DNA of 64,000 bases from Streptomyces mobaraensis (GCF_020099395.1 NZ_CP083590.1:4960001-5024000), one strand, 5' to 3'. Counted from the stretch's first letter, positions 22,240-33,600 are shown. Numbers and translations are program-made. Notes: generated by a model not told the origin, from the letters alone.

Positions 22240-24813
22240 TCAGGCGGCCGCCGCCGCGTCCGCCGCCTGGGCCTTCAGGGCCCGCTCGACGCCCGCGCGG
22301 GACTCCAGGACGAGCCGGCGCAGGCCCGCGCTCGGGTTCGCGGAGGCGAGCCAGGCGTCCGTCGCGTCCAGGGTCTCCCGGGAGATCTGGAGCGCGGGGT
22401 AGAGGCCGACGGCGATCTGCTGGGCGACCTCGTGGCTGCGGGTCTCCCAGATGCCCTTGACGACGGAGAAGTACTTCGCCGCGTAGGGCGCCAGCAGCTC
22501 GCGCTGGTCGGCGACGACGAAGCCGCTGATCACGGCTTCCTGGACGGCGTTGGTGAGCTGGTCGGACTCGACGACCGACGCCCACGCCTCCGCCTTGGCC
22601 TCCACGGTCGGGCGGGCCGAGCGGGCCGCGGCCGCGTGCTGCTCGCCGGCCGAGGTGCGGTCGCGGTCGAGCTCGGCCGCGATGGCCTTCTCGTCGGCGC
22701 GGCCGGTGGCGGCGAGGCGGGTGAGCAGGTCCCAGCGCAGGTCGGTGTCGACGGCGAGGCCGGCGACGAGCTCGGTGCCCTCCAGCAGGCCGGCGAGGAA
22801 GTCCAGGTGCTCGTCGGTGCGGGCGGTGGCGGCGAACGCGCGGGCCCAGGCCAGCTGGTGGTCGCTGCTGGGCTCGGCCGCGCGGAGCTGTTCGAGCGCC
22901 GCGTCCGTCCACTTCCGGAGCCCGGTCTCACGCCAGTCCGGCGCCGCGTACAGGTCGAGGGCCAGCTTGACCTGCCGCTGGAGCGACTGGACGACGCCGA
23001 TGTCCGACTCCTTGGCGATGCCCGAGAGCACCAGCTCCAGGTAGTCGCGGGTGGCCATCTCGCCGTCGCGGGTCATGTCCCAGGCGGAGGCCCAGCACAG
23101 GGCGCGCGGCAGCGACTCGGCGAAGTCGCCGAGGTGGGCGGTGACGGCGCGCAGCGACTCCTCGTCGAGGCGCACCTTCGCGTACGACAGGTCGTCGTCG
23201 TTGAGCAGGACGACGGCCGGGCGCCGCTGCCCGACGAGGGCCGGGACCACGGTGAGCTCGCCGTCGACGTCCAGCTCGATCCGCTCGGTGCGGACCAGCT
23301 TGCCGTCCTTGAGGTCGTACGCGCCGATCGCGATCCGGTGCGGGCGCAGCGTCGGCTCGCCCTGCGCGCCCTCGGGCAGCGGGGTGGCCTCCTGGCGGAC
23401 GGCGAAGGAGGTGATGACGCCGTTGCCGTCCACGGTGATCTCGGGGCGCAGGACGTTGATGCCGGCCGTCTCCAGCCACGCCTTCGACCAGGTCTTCAGG
23501 TCACGGCCGCTCATCAGCTCCAGGGCGCCGAGCAGGTCGGACAGGCGGGTGTTGCCGTAGGCGTGGGTCTTGAAGTACGCCTGCACGCCCTGGAAGAACT
23601 TGTCCTCGCCGACGTACGCCACCAGCTGCTTGAGCACCGAGGCGCCCTTGGCGTAGGTGATGCCGTCGAAGTTGACGAGGACGTCGTCCAGGTCGCGGAT
23701 CTCGGCCATGATCGGGTGAGTCGAGGGCAGCTGGTCCTGCCGGTAGGCCCAGGTCTTCATGGAGTTGGCGAAGGTGGTCCAGGAGTGGGGCCACTTGGAG
23801 CCGGGGGCGGCGGCCTGGCAGGCGACCGACGTGTAGGTGGCGAACGACTCGTTCAGCCAGAGGTCGTTCCACCACTTCATGGTGACGAGGTCGCCGAACC
23901 ACATGTGGGCCAGCTCGTGCAGGATCGTCTCGGCCCGCACCTCGTACGCCGCGTCCGTCACCTTCGACCGGAAGACGTACTGGTCGCGGATGGTGACCGC
24001 GCCCGCGTTCTCCATCGCGCCGGCGTTGAACTCCGGCACGAACAGCTGGTCGTACTTGGCGAAGGGGTAGTGGTAGTCGAACTTCTCCTGGAACCAGTCG
24101 AAGCCCTGCCGCGTGACGTCGAAGATGGCGTCCGCGTCCAGGTACTCGGCGAGCGACGGCCGGCAGTAGATGCCCAGCGGGACCGTCCGGCCGTCCTTCT
24201 CGTAGGTGCTGTGCACGCTGTGGTACGGGCCGGCGATCAGCGCGGTGATGTACGTGGAGATCCGCGGGGTCGGCTCGAAGCGCCAGATCCGGTCCGCCGG
24301 GGCCTCCGGCGTGGGCGAGTTGGAGATGACCGTCCAGCCCTCGGGGGCCTTCACGGTGAACCGGAACGTCGCCTTCAGGTCCGGCTGTTCGAACGACGCG
24401 AAGACGCGGCGGGCGTCCGGCACCTCGAACTGCGTGTACAGGTACGCCTGGTCGTCCACCGGGTCCACGAACCGGTGCAGGCCCTCACCCGTGTTGGTGT
24501 ACGCGCAGTCGGCGACGACGCGCAGCTCGTTCTCCCCGCCGTGCAGCGACGGCAGGGTGATCCGGCTGTCCGCGAAGACCACGGCCGGGTCCAGCGCCTC
24601 GCCGTTGAGTACGACCTCGTGCACGGTCGGGGCCACCAGGTCGATGAACGTCTCGGCGCCGGCCTCGGCGGAGTCGAACCGCACGACCGTCTCCGAGCGG
24701 AACGTCCCGCCCTCCTGCGCGCCGGAGAGGTCGAGGTCGATCTCGTACGCCTCCACCGTCAGCAGCGTGGCCCGCCGCTCGGCCTCTTCGCGGGTCAGAT
24801 TCGTGCCTGGCAC
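22240..24813 (-). CDS. pepN: Aminopeptidase N (M1 family), copy 1
   Basis: An 857-residue cytoplasmic zinc aminopeptidase. The exopeptidase motif GAMEN is at about residue 264. The zinc site is HELAHMWFGDLVTMKWWNDLWLNE (from about 298; HExxH plus the distal Glu). A large C-terminal ERAP1-like helical domain follows, giving full family length. GTG 24813 is chosen because AAGGAG lies eight bases upstream. It is 27 bases downstream of the giant TerD gene and likely in one operon with it. A second pepN lies at 37377-39974, so the window carries two clearly diverged copies. Confidence 0.97.
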   Translation of the reverse strand: MPGTNLTREEAERRATLLTVEAYEIDLDLSGAQEGGTFRSETVVRFDSAEAGAETFIDLVAPTVHEVVLNGEALDPAVVFADSRITLPSLHGGENELRVVADCAYTNTGEGLHRFVDPVDDQAYLYTQFEVPDARRVFASFEQPDLKATFRFTVKAPEGWTVISNSPTPEAPADRIWRFEPTPRISTYITALIAGPYHSVHSTYEKDGRTVPLGIYCRPSLAEYLDADAIFDVTRQGFDWFQEKFDYHYPFAKYDQLFVPEFNAGAMENAGAVTIRDQYVFRSKVTDAAYEVRAETILHELAHMWFGDLVTMKWWNDLWLNESFATYTSVACQAAAPGSKWPHSWTTFANSMKTWAYRQDQLPSTHPIMAEIRDLDDVLVNFDGITYAKGASVLKQLVAYVGEDKFFQGVQAYFKTHAYGNTRLSDLLGALELMSGRDLKTWSKAWLETAGINVLRPEITVDGNGVITSFAVRQEATPLPEGAQGEPTLRPHRIAIGAYDLKDGKLVRTERIELDVDGELTVVPALVGQRRPAVVLLNDDDLSYAKVRLDEESLRAVTAHLGDFAESLPRALCWASAWDMTRDGEMATRDYLELVLSGIAKESDIGVVQSLQRQVKLALDLYAAPDWRETGLRKWTDAALEQLRAAEPSSDHQLAWARAFAATARTDEHLDFLAGLLEGTELVAGLAVDTDLRWDLLTRLAATGRADEKAIAAELDRDRTSAGEQHAAAARSARPTVEAKAEAWASVVESDQLTNAVQEAVISGFVVADQRELLAPYAAKYFSVVKGIWETRSHEVAQQIAVGLYPALQISRETLDATDAWLASANPSAGLRRLVLESRAGVERALKAQAADAAAAA

Positions 24814-24840
24814 CTGGGCATCTCCTTCGCATCACGCGTG

Positions 24841-27800
24841 TCATGACGTTCCCGGCCATCCTTCCACGGAGGCGGCGTCAGGCGCCTGCCGTGGACTGCC
24901 GTGCGCCCCGCCCGCCGTGAGCCGCCAGGCCCGGTGCGCGCGGACCTGGAGGCAGCCCGCCGGGACGTGGTGGACGCCGATCCCGGCGGCCACCCGGTAC
25001 AGCGGCGCCAGGTGCTCGTCGAGCGCCCACAGCTCCGGCCGGGGGATCTCGTCGAGGAGCGGCTCGCCGTCGTCGAAGTCGTAGTCGAACCGGACGGGCC
25101 CGGGCGCGCCGGTCCAGCGGACGACGTCATGGCCGTGGCCGCCGATCGCGGTGGCGAACGACCGGATCTCCTCCGGCGGGCGGAGCGTCAGCTTCCAGGA
25201 CTGGTCGCCCGCCGCCGTCACGAGGACGTACGTGGGCGCGCCGGGCCGCGCGCGCAGCGGGCCGTGCGCCGGGCGCGGGGTGTGCGCGCGGGTCACCCGG
25301 ACGCGGGCCAGTCCGCCGGGCTCCAGGCTGGTGACGTGCACGGGCCCCGCTTCCGCCGAGGTCAGGGTGAGCGCCGCGGGCGGGCCGTGGTGGACGAGGA
25401 CGTCACAGCCGGCGCCGGTGACCCCCTCCGACAGCGCTTCGTCGGTCAGCGGGCGGGCGGCGGAGAGCGGGAGGAGGCGGAAGCGCCAGCGCGTGAGGGC
25501 GCCGAGCTCCAGCCGGGTGGCCGTCTCGCCCTCCGTGAGCCCGGTGAAGAGGAGGCGGCGGCCCTGGAACCCCTCGTCCTTCGCTATCAGCTCGCGCGTG
25601 TCGCCGTACGGATCGATCTCGGTGACCGCGAAGAAGTCGGAGCCCTCCAGGTCGTACTCCAGGATCACCGGCGAGCCGGGGCACGGGTGGGTGATCTCGA
25701 CGACCTCCAGGTTCCGGCCCTGTCCCGCGTACTCGGCGAGCACCCCGCCGGCGTCCGCGGCGTCCGGCTCGGGCACGGCGGAGGGCAGGGCGGCGAGCGA
25801 CCAGGGGCCGTCGGCATCGACGAGGAGCAGGCAGGGGCCGGCGACGGGCGTCACGTCGATCAGCGCTCCCCGGCCCTGGGCGAGCACGTCGGCGCCGTCC
25901 CGGTCGGCCGGGTCGCCCTCGGGGTAGACGGCGCGGAGCGTGAGGCTGCCGCGGTCGGCCCGGCCGCCCGTGTGGTTGACCCGCAGGTCGGCGGCGGGTC
26001 CGGAGTAGCGCAGCACGTCCGGGCCGGTGCCCTGGAGCGTGCCGTCCGGCTCCAGGGTGCGCGCCTCGTCGAGCGGCAGGAACGTCAGGCTCCACTGCCG
26101 CCGCGCCGCCACCCGCAGGGTCGGCGGCCGGCCGGCCCGCGGCGTGAACACGGCCCGCCCGCGGAATCGGCCCGTCCCGGACAGCAGCGGGCTGGCCGTC
26201 CGCCGCTCCCCGTCGGCCGTCTCCACCGACTCCACGACCTCCACCGCCGCCGGACCACCGGGACTGGCGAACTCGACCAGCACGGGCCCGTCGGGCAGCG
26301 GCCCATCGGGGACGACGTCCTCGTCGCCGGTGCCGGTCTGCTCCCAGGGGATGAAGGCGGGGGTGGCGGTTGTCAGGGGGCCTTCGGCGAGGGGGGTGGC
26401 CTCGGTGGCCGGGGTGACGTCGGTGAGGGGGACGGCTTCCGAGGCTGGAGTGACGTCCGTGAGTGGGACGGCTTCCGAGGCCGGGGTGACGTCGGTGATG
26501 ACGACGGGTTCGGAGGCCGGAGTCGCGTCGGTGACGGGGACGGCGGGGGTGGCTTTCGAGGCGGGGGCGGCGTTCGCGGGCGGAACGGGGGCAGGCCCGC
26601 CGGCGTGGCCCGGAGCGCCGCCGAGCGCCGTGTCGTCGGCCGGGCCGGCGGTGAAGGGCAGGCCGGCGGACGGGGAGTCGGTCGCCGGTGCCTGGGCCCG
26701 CGCCGACGCTTCCGACGCCGAGTCCTCGGTGCCGGGCTCGGACGGGACCGGGCGGTTCGTGATCCGCCCGACCACGGCCCGTTCCTCGGCCGGGTCCGCC
26801 GCGCCCTGCTCCGCCACGCCCGGCCCCTCCACCGGCGTCGCCGTCTCGGCCGTCTCCCGCGCGGGCGAACCGACGACGGCGAGGCCGACGGTCGGCGCGT
26901 CGGCGAGCAGCGAGCCGAGACCGCTCCCGGGGACGGGCGGCCTCAAGACGGGCTCGGGCGGCACCGCCGTGCCGGCCCCGTACGCGGAGGCGGTATCACC
27001 CGGGGCGGCATCACCGAGGGGGACGCCACCGGGAACGACGTCACCGGGAGCGCTCGGAACGGGCGCTTCCTGACCGGCCGCGGCGCCCGAGTGAAGCCCC
27101 GGACCGGGCACGTGCGGAGGGTAGGCGGGAATCTCCGGTACACGTGCCGGAGCACCGGGAACGGAAGCGTCGACGCCGTGCCCCCGGTACCCGAGGGTGT
27201 CCGCCCCGGCGGCACCGGACGGCGAACCGCCCGTCCCGGGTACGTAGGCCCCCGCGTCCACCGGGTACGGCGGTTCGTGCGGCGGTACGACTTCGGGCGC
27301 GGGCCCGCCCATGCCCGCAGGCGCCTGCGCGCCCGTACCGCCCCCGGCATCGGACGACGAACCGCTCAGCTCGAAGGCGTAGGAGCGTGCGTCCGCCGGC
27401 TCTGACGGTGCGGCGCCGAGCGCGTGGCCGCCCGAGCCTTCCGGCACCACCGCGCCGTTACCGTCCCCGGACCCGGCCGACAGATCGCCCGCTCCCGGCA
27501 AGGGCCCGCCCGCCTCGGGCGCGTAGGCCCCCGGACCCGGCACGAGGCTCCCCGCCTCCCCGTTGAACGCGTGATCGGCCACCACGGGGTACGGCTCCGC
27601 TCCCGCCCGGTGGCCACCGTCCGCGTGCGCCGCATACGCCACATCACCCCCGAGACCACCCCCGAGGGTGTCCCCGGGACCGACGCCGTCCCCGTACGTC
27701 GCGTCGCCCCCCGCCCCCGCCCCCGCGCGGTGCGCCTCGACCACGCCGCCGAGGCCGGAGGCGTAACCCCGGAGGACGGCCGCGAACCGCCAGCCGCTGC

Positions 27801-28383
27801 CGCCGCCGTCGTCGTCGTACCGGCGGAACTCGCCGAGGACGGCCGCGGTGGCGGTCGCCACGGCGGTCGCCCCGGAGTCCACGCCGTCCCGGCCGTCCCG
27901 TCCGCCGGGACCGCCGAGCTCGTCGGAGGCGCCGATGCCGCCCGGCCCGCCCCGCCCGTCCGCGTCGTCGAACCGCACCCCGTCCTCGACGGCGACATGG
28001 GCGACCGGGGTGCCCCCGGCCGTCGTGACGGCCAGGCCGAGGCCGGGGACGCGGCCGAGGGCGCGGCCCTTCGTGGCGGCGGCCACGACGATCCGTGTCA
28101 CGTCCGGCTCGATCCGCGCGGGGTCGATCACCAGCCACTCGGCCACCAGGCCCGCCTCGCCCTCCGAGGTGCCCAGGTGGTGCACGGCCCCGGAGGGGTG
28201 CCCGGCGTGCTGGGAGGAGACGAGGTCGGCGTCCGCGCGGAGCGTTCCGCGCGCGTCGAGGAGCAGGGCGGCGACGGTGAGGGCCCCGGCGTCGGGGAGT
28301 GCGGGCACGGCGGTCCAGGTGACCGCGGCGTGCAACGGCTCGGCCGGGACGGTCAGATGTTCGCCTCTGGCTATCCGGTTCAT
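24841..28383 (-). CDS. Giant TerD-domain fusion protein with Pro-rich linker and five C-terminal repeats
   Basis: A 1180-residue protein. Residues 1 to about 240 form a TerD domain: VAALLLDARGTLRADADLV, HPSGAVHHLG, IEPDVTRIVVAAATKG and the closing GWRFAAVLRGYASGLGG. TerD proteins bind Ca2+ and act in tellurite and stress response, and are usually about 190 residues. About 240-670 is low-complexity Gly/Pro/Ala sequence with a 12-residue repeat near 610-669. About 675-1175 holds five units of about 85-95 residues, each closing on Trp followed by S/R/K and L/F (QWSLTF, PWSLAAL, RWRFRLL, SWKLTL, AWRLTA). ATG 28383 has GGGAGAG nine bases upstream; the ATG at 28413 does not. It precedes pepN by 27 bases. 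Confidence 0.88.
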   Translation of the reverse strand: MNRIARGEHLTVPAEPLHAAVTWTAVPALPDAGALTVAALLLDARGTLRADADLVSSQHAGHPSGAVHHLGTSEGEAGLVAEWLVIDPARIEPDVTRIVVAAATKGRALGRVPGLGLAVTTAGGTPVAHVAVEDGVRFDDADGRGGPGGIGASDELGGPGGRDGRDGVDSGATAVATATAAVLGEFRRYDDDGGGSGWRFAAVLRGYASGLGGVVEAHRAGAGAGGDATYGDGVGPGDTLGGGLGGDVAYAAHADGGHRAGAEPYPVVADHAFNGEAGSLVPGPGAYAPEAGGPLPGAGDLSAGSGDGNGAVVPEGSGGHALGAAPSEPADARSYAFELSGSSSDAGGGTGAQAPAGMGGPAPEVVPPHEPPYPVDAGAYVPGTGGSPSGAAGADTLGYRGHGVDASVPGAPARVPEIPAYPPHVPGPGLHSGAAAGQEAPVPSAPGDVVPGGVPLGDAAPGDTASAYGAGTAVPPEPVLRPPVPGSGLGSLLADAPTVGLAVVGSPARETAETATPVEGPGVAEQGAADPAEERAVVGRITNRPVPSEPGTEDSASEASARAQAPATDSPSAGLPFTAGPADDTALGGAPGHAGGPAPVPPANAAPASKATPAVPVTDATPASEPVVITDVTPASEAVPLTDVTPASEAVPLTDVTPATEATPLAEGPLTTATPAFIPWEQTGTGDEDVVPDGPLPDGPVLVEFASPGGPAAVEVVESVETADGERRTASPLLSGTGRFRGRAVFTPRAGRPPTLRVAARRQWSLTFLPLDEARTLEPDGTLQGTGPDVLRYSGPAADLRVNHTGGRADRGSLTLRAVYPEGDPADRDGADVLAQGRGALIDVTPVAGPCLLLVDADGPWSLAALPSAVPEPDAADAGGVLAEYAGQGRNLEVVEITHPCPGSPVILEYDLEGSDFFAVTEIDPYGDTRELIAKDEGFQGRRLLFTGLTEGETATRLELGALTRWRFRLLPLSAARPLTDEALSEGVTGAGCDVLVHHGPPAALTLTSAEAGPVHVTSLEPGGLARVRVTRAHTPRPAHGPLRARPGAPTYVLVTAAGDQSWKLTLRPPEEIRSFATAIGGHGHDVVRWTGAPGPVRFDYDFDDGEPLLDEIPRPELWALDEHLAPLYRVAAGIGVHHVPAGCLQVRAHRAWRLTAGGAHGSPRQAPDAASVEGWPGTS
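26378..26557. repeat. 36-base tandem repeat inside the TerD fusion gene
   Basis: Copies begin at 26414, 26450, 26486 and 26522, plus a degenerate one at 26378. The first two clear copies differ at only a few bases. On the coding strand they encode TDVTPASEAVPL-like 12-mers. The in-frame period implies length variation would not break the protein. Confidence 0.85.
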
Positions 28384-28473
28384 GAACGGAACTCTCCCAC
28401 GGGGGTCGGACATCGCGGCCCGAATAAGCCCGCCGGGCCCGCGCCTGCCCCGCCCCGGCCCCGGAACGGCGAA

Positions 28474-28498
28474 GGGCGGGGCCCGAAGGACCCCGCCC
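28474..28498 (-). terminator. Hairpin terminator after asd
   Basis: GGGCGGGG (28474-28481) pairs with CCCCGCCC (28491-28498) across a 9-base loop, 21 bases past the asd stop on the minus strand. It separates asd from the TerD-pepN unit. Confidence 0.65.
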
Positions 28499-28519
28499 CG
28501 CCGTATCGCCCGAAGCAGC

Positions 28520-29569
<1,050 letters not shown>

Positions 29570-29678
29570 CTAGGACATATGCGTCTCTGCCGGACGACGG
29601 TGGGACCGGTAGGCGCGGTTCCATCATGCGGGAGTGGGGGGCCCGGAAGTCCAATTCATTGGGCGGCGTATCAATCCC

Positions 29679-29707
29679 CGGACAGCCGTAACACGCGGTG
29701 CTACGCT
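29679..29707 (+). promoter_or_regulatory. Promoter of the second toxin-antitoxin pair
   Basis: CGGACA (29679-29684) and TACGCT (29702-29707) are spaced 17 bases apart. The ATG at 29715 lies at the expected transcription start and has no ribosome site, so the antitoxin mRNA is probably leaderless. Confidence 0.55.
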
Positions 29708-29714
29708 CACGTAC

Positions 29715-30011
29715 ATGGCGCCCAAGGAGCGATTCAGCATCAGCATGGACCCCGATCTCAGGGAGGCCCTCAGGGAGCACGCGAAGGCCATGGGCTTGGA
29801 CGTGACGGCTTACGTCACGGCCGCCGTCCGCCGTCAAATGGCGGAGGACGAGGAGGTCGCCCGCCGCTTCGCCGCGATCGACGCCGAGATCGCCCGGACC
29901 GAGGCCATGCCCGCTCCGGAGGGCGCGGAGCCCGAATTCTCCGCTGAGGAGCTCGCCGCGGCTCGGGCCGGCCTGGCCAAGGCGCTCGCCGCCGGGCGGG
30001 AAGCTGCGTGA
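29715..30011 (+). CDS. Antitoxin (ribbon-helix-helix-like) of a PIN module
   Basis: A 98-residue protein. The N-terminus (KERFSISMDPDLREALREHAKAMGLDVTAYVTAAVRRQM) has the strand-helix-helix pattern of ribbon-helix-helix DNA-binding antitoxins. The remainder is acidic and Ala-rich, likely the toxin-binding arm. Its stop overlaps the toxin GTG (GTGA). RHH antitoxins normally repress their own promoter. Confidence 0.85.
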   Translation: MAPKERFSISMDPDLREALREHAKAMGLDVTAYVTAAVRRQMAEDEEVARRFAAIDAEIARTEAMPAPEGAEPEFSAEELAAARAGLAKALAAGREAA

Positions 30012-30505
30012 GCACATCCGTCTTCGTGTACGACGCGGGAATGCTGATCGCTCTGGAGCGGCAGGACTCCGCGGCCCGGCTCCTGCACCGGCTCCAAACC
30101 GAAGGCGGCCATCCGCCGGTGGTGCCACTGCCGGTCCTGGCTCAGGCGTGGCGCCCGGGACGCTGGACACCCCTGAGTCGGGTGATCCCAGAGTGCGTGA
30201 TCTTCGGCGTCCGGGCGGTGCCGGCTCCACCCTGCGGCGTCTGCATCGCGGGACACACGGAGGACGATGCCCGGCGCGCGGGACGGCTGCTGGCCACCGC
30301 GGCGGTTCCGGAGCAGAAGCGTCCCGACGCTGTGGACGCCTTGGCCGTGGTGGTCGCGGCCCGGCACCCCGCGGCGATCGTCGTCACATCCGATCCGTAC
30401 GACCTCACCGCCTACCGCGACGAGCTGGCTGACGGCACGAACGTTCAGGTCCTCGCGGTCCCGGACATCGCGGGGCTCCTGGCTGGGAAGCGTGTCCTGC
30501 GCTGA
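30008..30505 (+). CDS. PIN-domain toxin, second module
   Basis: A 165-residue PIN-like protein, longer than usual for VapC. The first Asp is in VFVYDAGMLIALER, a later acidic pair in RPDAVDALAVVVAARH, and the last Asp in IVVTSDPYDLTAY. The expected Glu of the central motif is not obvious (LPVLAQAWRPG has Gln-Ala instead), so activity may differ from classical VapC. It starts at GTG 30008 inside the antitoxin stop. It converges with the subtilisin gene across a hairpin. Confidence 0.85.
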   Translation: MSTSVFVYDAGMLIALERQDSAARLLHRLQTEGGHPPVVPLPVLAQAWRPGRWTPLSRVIPECVIFGVRAVPAPPCGVCIAGHTEDDARRAGRLLATAAVPEQKRPDAVDALAVVVAARHPAAIVVTSDPYDLTAYRDELADGTNVQVLAVPDIAGLLAGKRVLR

Positions 30506-30551
30506 CCCGCTGCCCAGCGCCGAACGGAGCGGGCGCCCGGAAGATCGAGCA

Positions 30552-30581
30552 GGGCGGGCGCCCGGAACCGGACGCCCGCCC
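30552..30581. terminator. Bidirectional terminator hairpin
   Basis: GGGCGGGCG (30552-30560) pairs with CGCCCGCCC (30573-30581), with CCGG/CCGG able to extend the fold inside the loop. It lies between the convergent PIN toxin and protease genes. Confidence 0.7.
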
Positions 30582-30603
30582 CGTCTGATCAGTCACCGAC
30601 CGG

Positions 30604-33600
30604 TCAGGAAACGACCTTCTCGATCGTCACGCTGCCGGTCCCCGCGACCGTCCCGCGCTCGTTGACGAGCTGGACCTCGCCGGAGAACGTCCGGCCCTCG
30701 GGGGCCGCGCCGGCGACCACGACGTCGGCCGTGACCTGGGCGGACTGGCCGTTGCCGAGCTTGACGGACTGGCCGGCCGGGACCTTGACCTCGCCCAGGG
30801 AGGGGGCGAAGTAGACGTCCCGGTAGTCGTAGGCCGTGGTGCCGGAGGGCACCTCGTAGCCGGTGACCTCGACCGTGTACTCGCCCGGGGCGGGCTTGGT
30901 CAGGACGACCTGCTCGTCGGAGCCGCCACTGGTGGAGGAGCCGACCGGCTTGCCGTCCTTGTAGACGGTGAGGTCGAGGTCGGCCTTGGGGTCGGCGGCG
31001 CCGCCGATGGCGGCCTCGAAGCGGGTGACGCCCTCACCGATGGTGACCTTGGACGTCTGCTTCTGGCCCTTGGCGATCTCCTGGCGGGCGACCTTGGACG
31101 AGCCGAGGCGGCCGCCCTGGAGCTTGCCGTCGAGCTGGGCGAAGTTGTTCGTCGCCTTCCAGGTGACGGTGGCCGGGGTGCCGACCTTCGCCTCCTTCAC
31201 CTTCTGCACGGCCGGGTCGAAGGAGGCGCCCAGCACGGTGGCGGTCACCGTGTAGGGGTTGTCCAGCAGCGGCGAGGTGCGCCGCGACTCGACCTCGATC
31301 TCCCAGACGCCCGGCAGCGGGTTGGCGTACGAGCGCACGTCCGGGCGGCAGGCGTTGGCCGGGTTGTTGTAGTTGGGGTAGCAGTTGGTCGTGGTGGTCG
31401 GGTCGACCGGGACGCCGTAGGAGTTGATGGCGATGAACCGGGTCTGGCTGTCCTTCGCCAGACCGCTCATCGCGATCTCCAGCGTCTTGGCGCCCTTGGG
31501 CACGGTCACGAAGTACGAGGTGGTGGCGTTGCGCTGGGCCGTACCGCGCTTCTCGACCCGGTAGGCCGGGGCGGCCAGCGGATCCGCGACCACGACCGTC
31601 GTCATGATCTGCTTGTCGATGCCCTCGGTGCGGTCGTCGTCCACGGTGAGGATCGCGCTGTGGATGCCCGCCGACTTCGGCTTCGCCGTGACCTTGACGG
31701 TGACGGGCTTGTTCAGCGGCAGCCGGACCTCGTCACGGCTCGCCAGCTTGAACGTTCCGTCGTTGTTGCGCCACTTCAGCTCGTGCCAGACGTCCTTGTC
31801 CGGACCGGAGGTGCGGGTCACGGTCACGTCGTACGTCTTCGACTGGCCCGCCTTGAGGCCGCCCTCGCGGTCGTAGAGGCCGGTGCCGAAGCCGGGCGTC
31901 TTCAGGGAGCCGGAGAGGGCCGTGGAGACCGGCGCCTTCACGGCGTACTCGTGCGCGGTGGCCTTGTGGCGCAGCGCGCTCCACGCCTCGTTGATGTCGA
32001 TCAGGCCGGAGCCCTGCTCGTACGCCTGGAAGCCCTTGATCTGCTTGGCGGTGCTGGTGAGGGCCGTGCGCAGGTCGGCGGGGGTGAGCTTCATCCCCTT
32101 CTGCTTGGCGGCCGAGATCAGCAGCGCCGAGGCGCCCGCGGCCTGCGGGGAGGCCATCGAGGTGCCCTGGAGCATGCCGTAGCCCGGGGGCAGGTCGTAG
32201 CCGGACTCGGCGACGGGCGCGCCCGGCTCCCAGGTCGGCGTGGTGTTGATGGACGCGCCGGGGGCGGTGATGACCGGCGCGAAGCCGCCGTCCTCGCGCG
32301 GGCCGCGGGAGGAGAACGGCATCATCGCGTACTTGGTCCGGACCTCGGACCCGTAGTTGGCGGCCCAGGTCTCCTTGGAGACGGAGGCGCCGACGCTGAG
32401 GACCTTGTCCGCGAGGCCGGGGTCGCCGATGGTGTTGGCGCCGGGGCCGCTGTTGCCCGCGGAGATGACGAGCTGCACGCCGTAGGTGTCGATGAGGCGC
32501 GTGTAGAGCTCGGAGCGGGCGTTGTTGCCGTCGTTGAGGGCCGGCAGGCCGCCGATCGACATGTTGACGATGTCGACGCCGTGGTTGACGACCAGGTCGA
32601 TCATGCCCTCGGTGAGCGCGACGTTGGTGCAGCCGCCGCTCCAGGTGCAGGCGCGCGAGGAGACGATCTTCGCGCCGGGGGCGGCGCCGCTCATCTTCCC
32701 GCCGAACAGGCCGTTGGCCGCGGTGATGCCCGCGACGTGCGTGCCGTGCTCCGACTCGATGACGCCGATGTTGACGAAGTCGGCCTTCTTGCCGGCCCAG
32801 TTTCCGCCCTTCGGGTCCATCGGGACGTCCTTGCGGACCTGCACGACGAACGGGATGCGCTCGGCGATGGCGGTCTTCGGGTCGTCCTTGCCGAAGTAGC
32901 CGACCTGGTAGCCGTCCTTGTACGGCTTCATCTCGGCGTCGTTCCGGAAGTCGCCGTCGTCGTCGAGGTCGACGCGGACGGTGCCCTTGGCCTTGTCGTA
33001 GAGGACGGCCCAGGAGTCGGTGGTGTCGCCGTCCCGGTTGAGGTCGCCCTTCATGTCGCCGCCCGCGGTCGCGCTCTCCCGGAACAGGGCCACCTGGTAG
33101 GAGCCCGCGGGGGCGGTGTAGGTGCGGCCGTTGAAGGAGAACGAGGAGCCGGACACGTCCTGCGTCATCGGCAGCCAGGTGCCGTCGTCGTCCGCCAGCG
33201 GGTCGGTGGACGTCACCCAGTCGACGATCTTGCGCTCGCCGGTGGTGGTCTTCTGCAGCGCGGGGTGGGCCAGGTCCACTCCGGAGTCCAGGACGCCGAT
33301 GGTGACGCCCCGGCCGTCGGCCTTGGGGTGGTCCTCGACGAAGTCCACGGCGCCGGTCTCGAAGGCCGGCTGGTACGGGTTCTTGGCCGGGGTCCGCTTG
33401 TCGGGCGCCGGGTAGGAGCGGCTCTTGGGCCCCTTGGCGCCCGCCACCGCGTCACCGCGCGGCGTCGGGTCGGGAAGCTTGATCTCCTGCTTGAGGTCGA
33501 TGCCGTGCACCGACGACAGCTTCTGCGCCTCGGCGATCACGGCGTCGGCCTTGGCGGTGGGGACGGTCGCCCGGACGTAGCCGAGCTTGTCGTACTCCTT

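Noticed and set aside
20470..24846. A very long open frame antisense to pepN and the DUF3592-like genes
   Set aside because: It is a by-product of third-position GC bias: the opposite strand encodes PepN with all catalytic motifs, while this frame gives Arg/Gly/Val-rich sequence with no recognisable domain.
26414..26557. CRISPR-like periodic repeat
   Set aside because: Period 36 without unique spacers; it is an in-frame coding repeat of the TerD linker.
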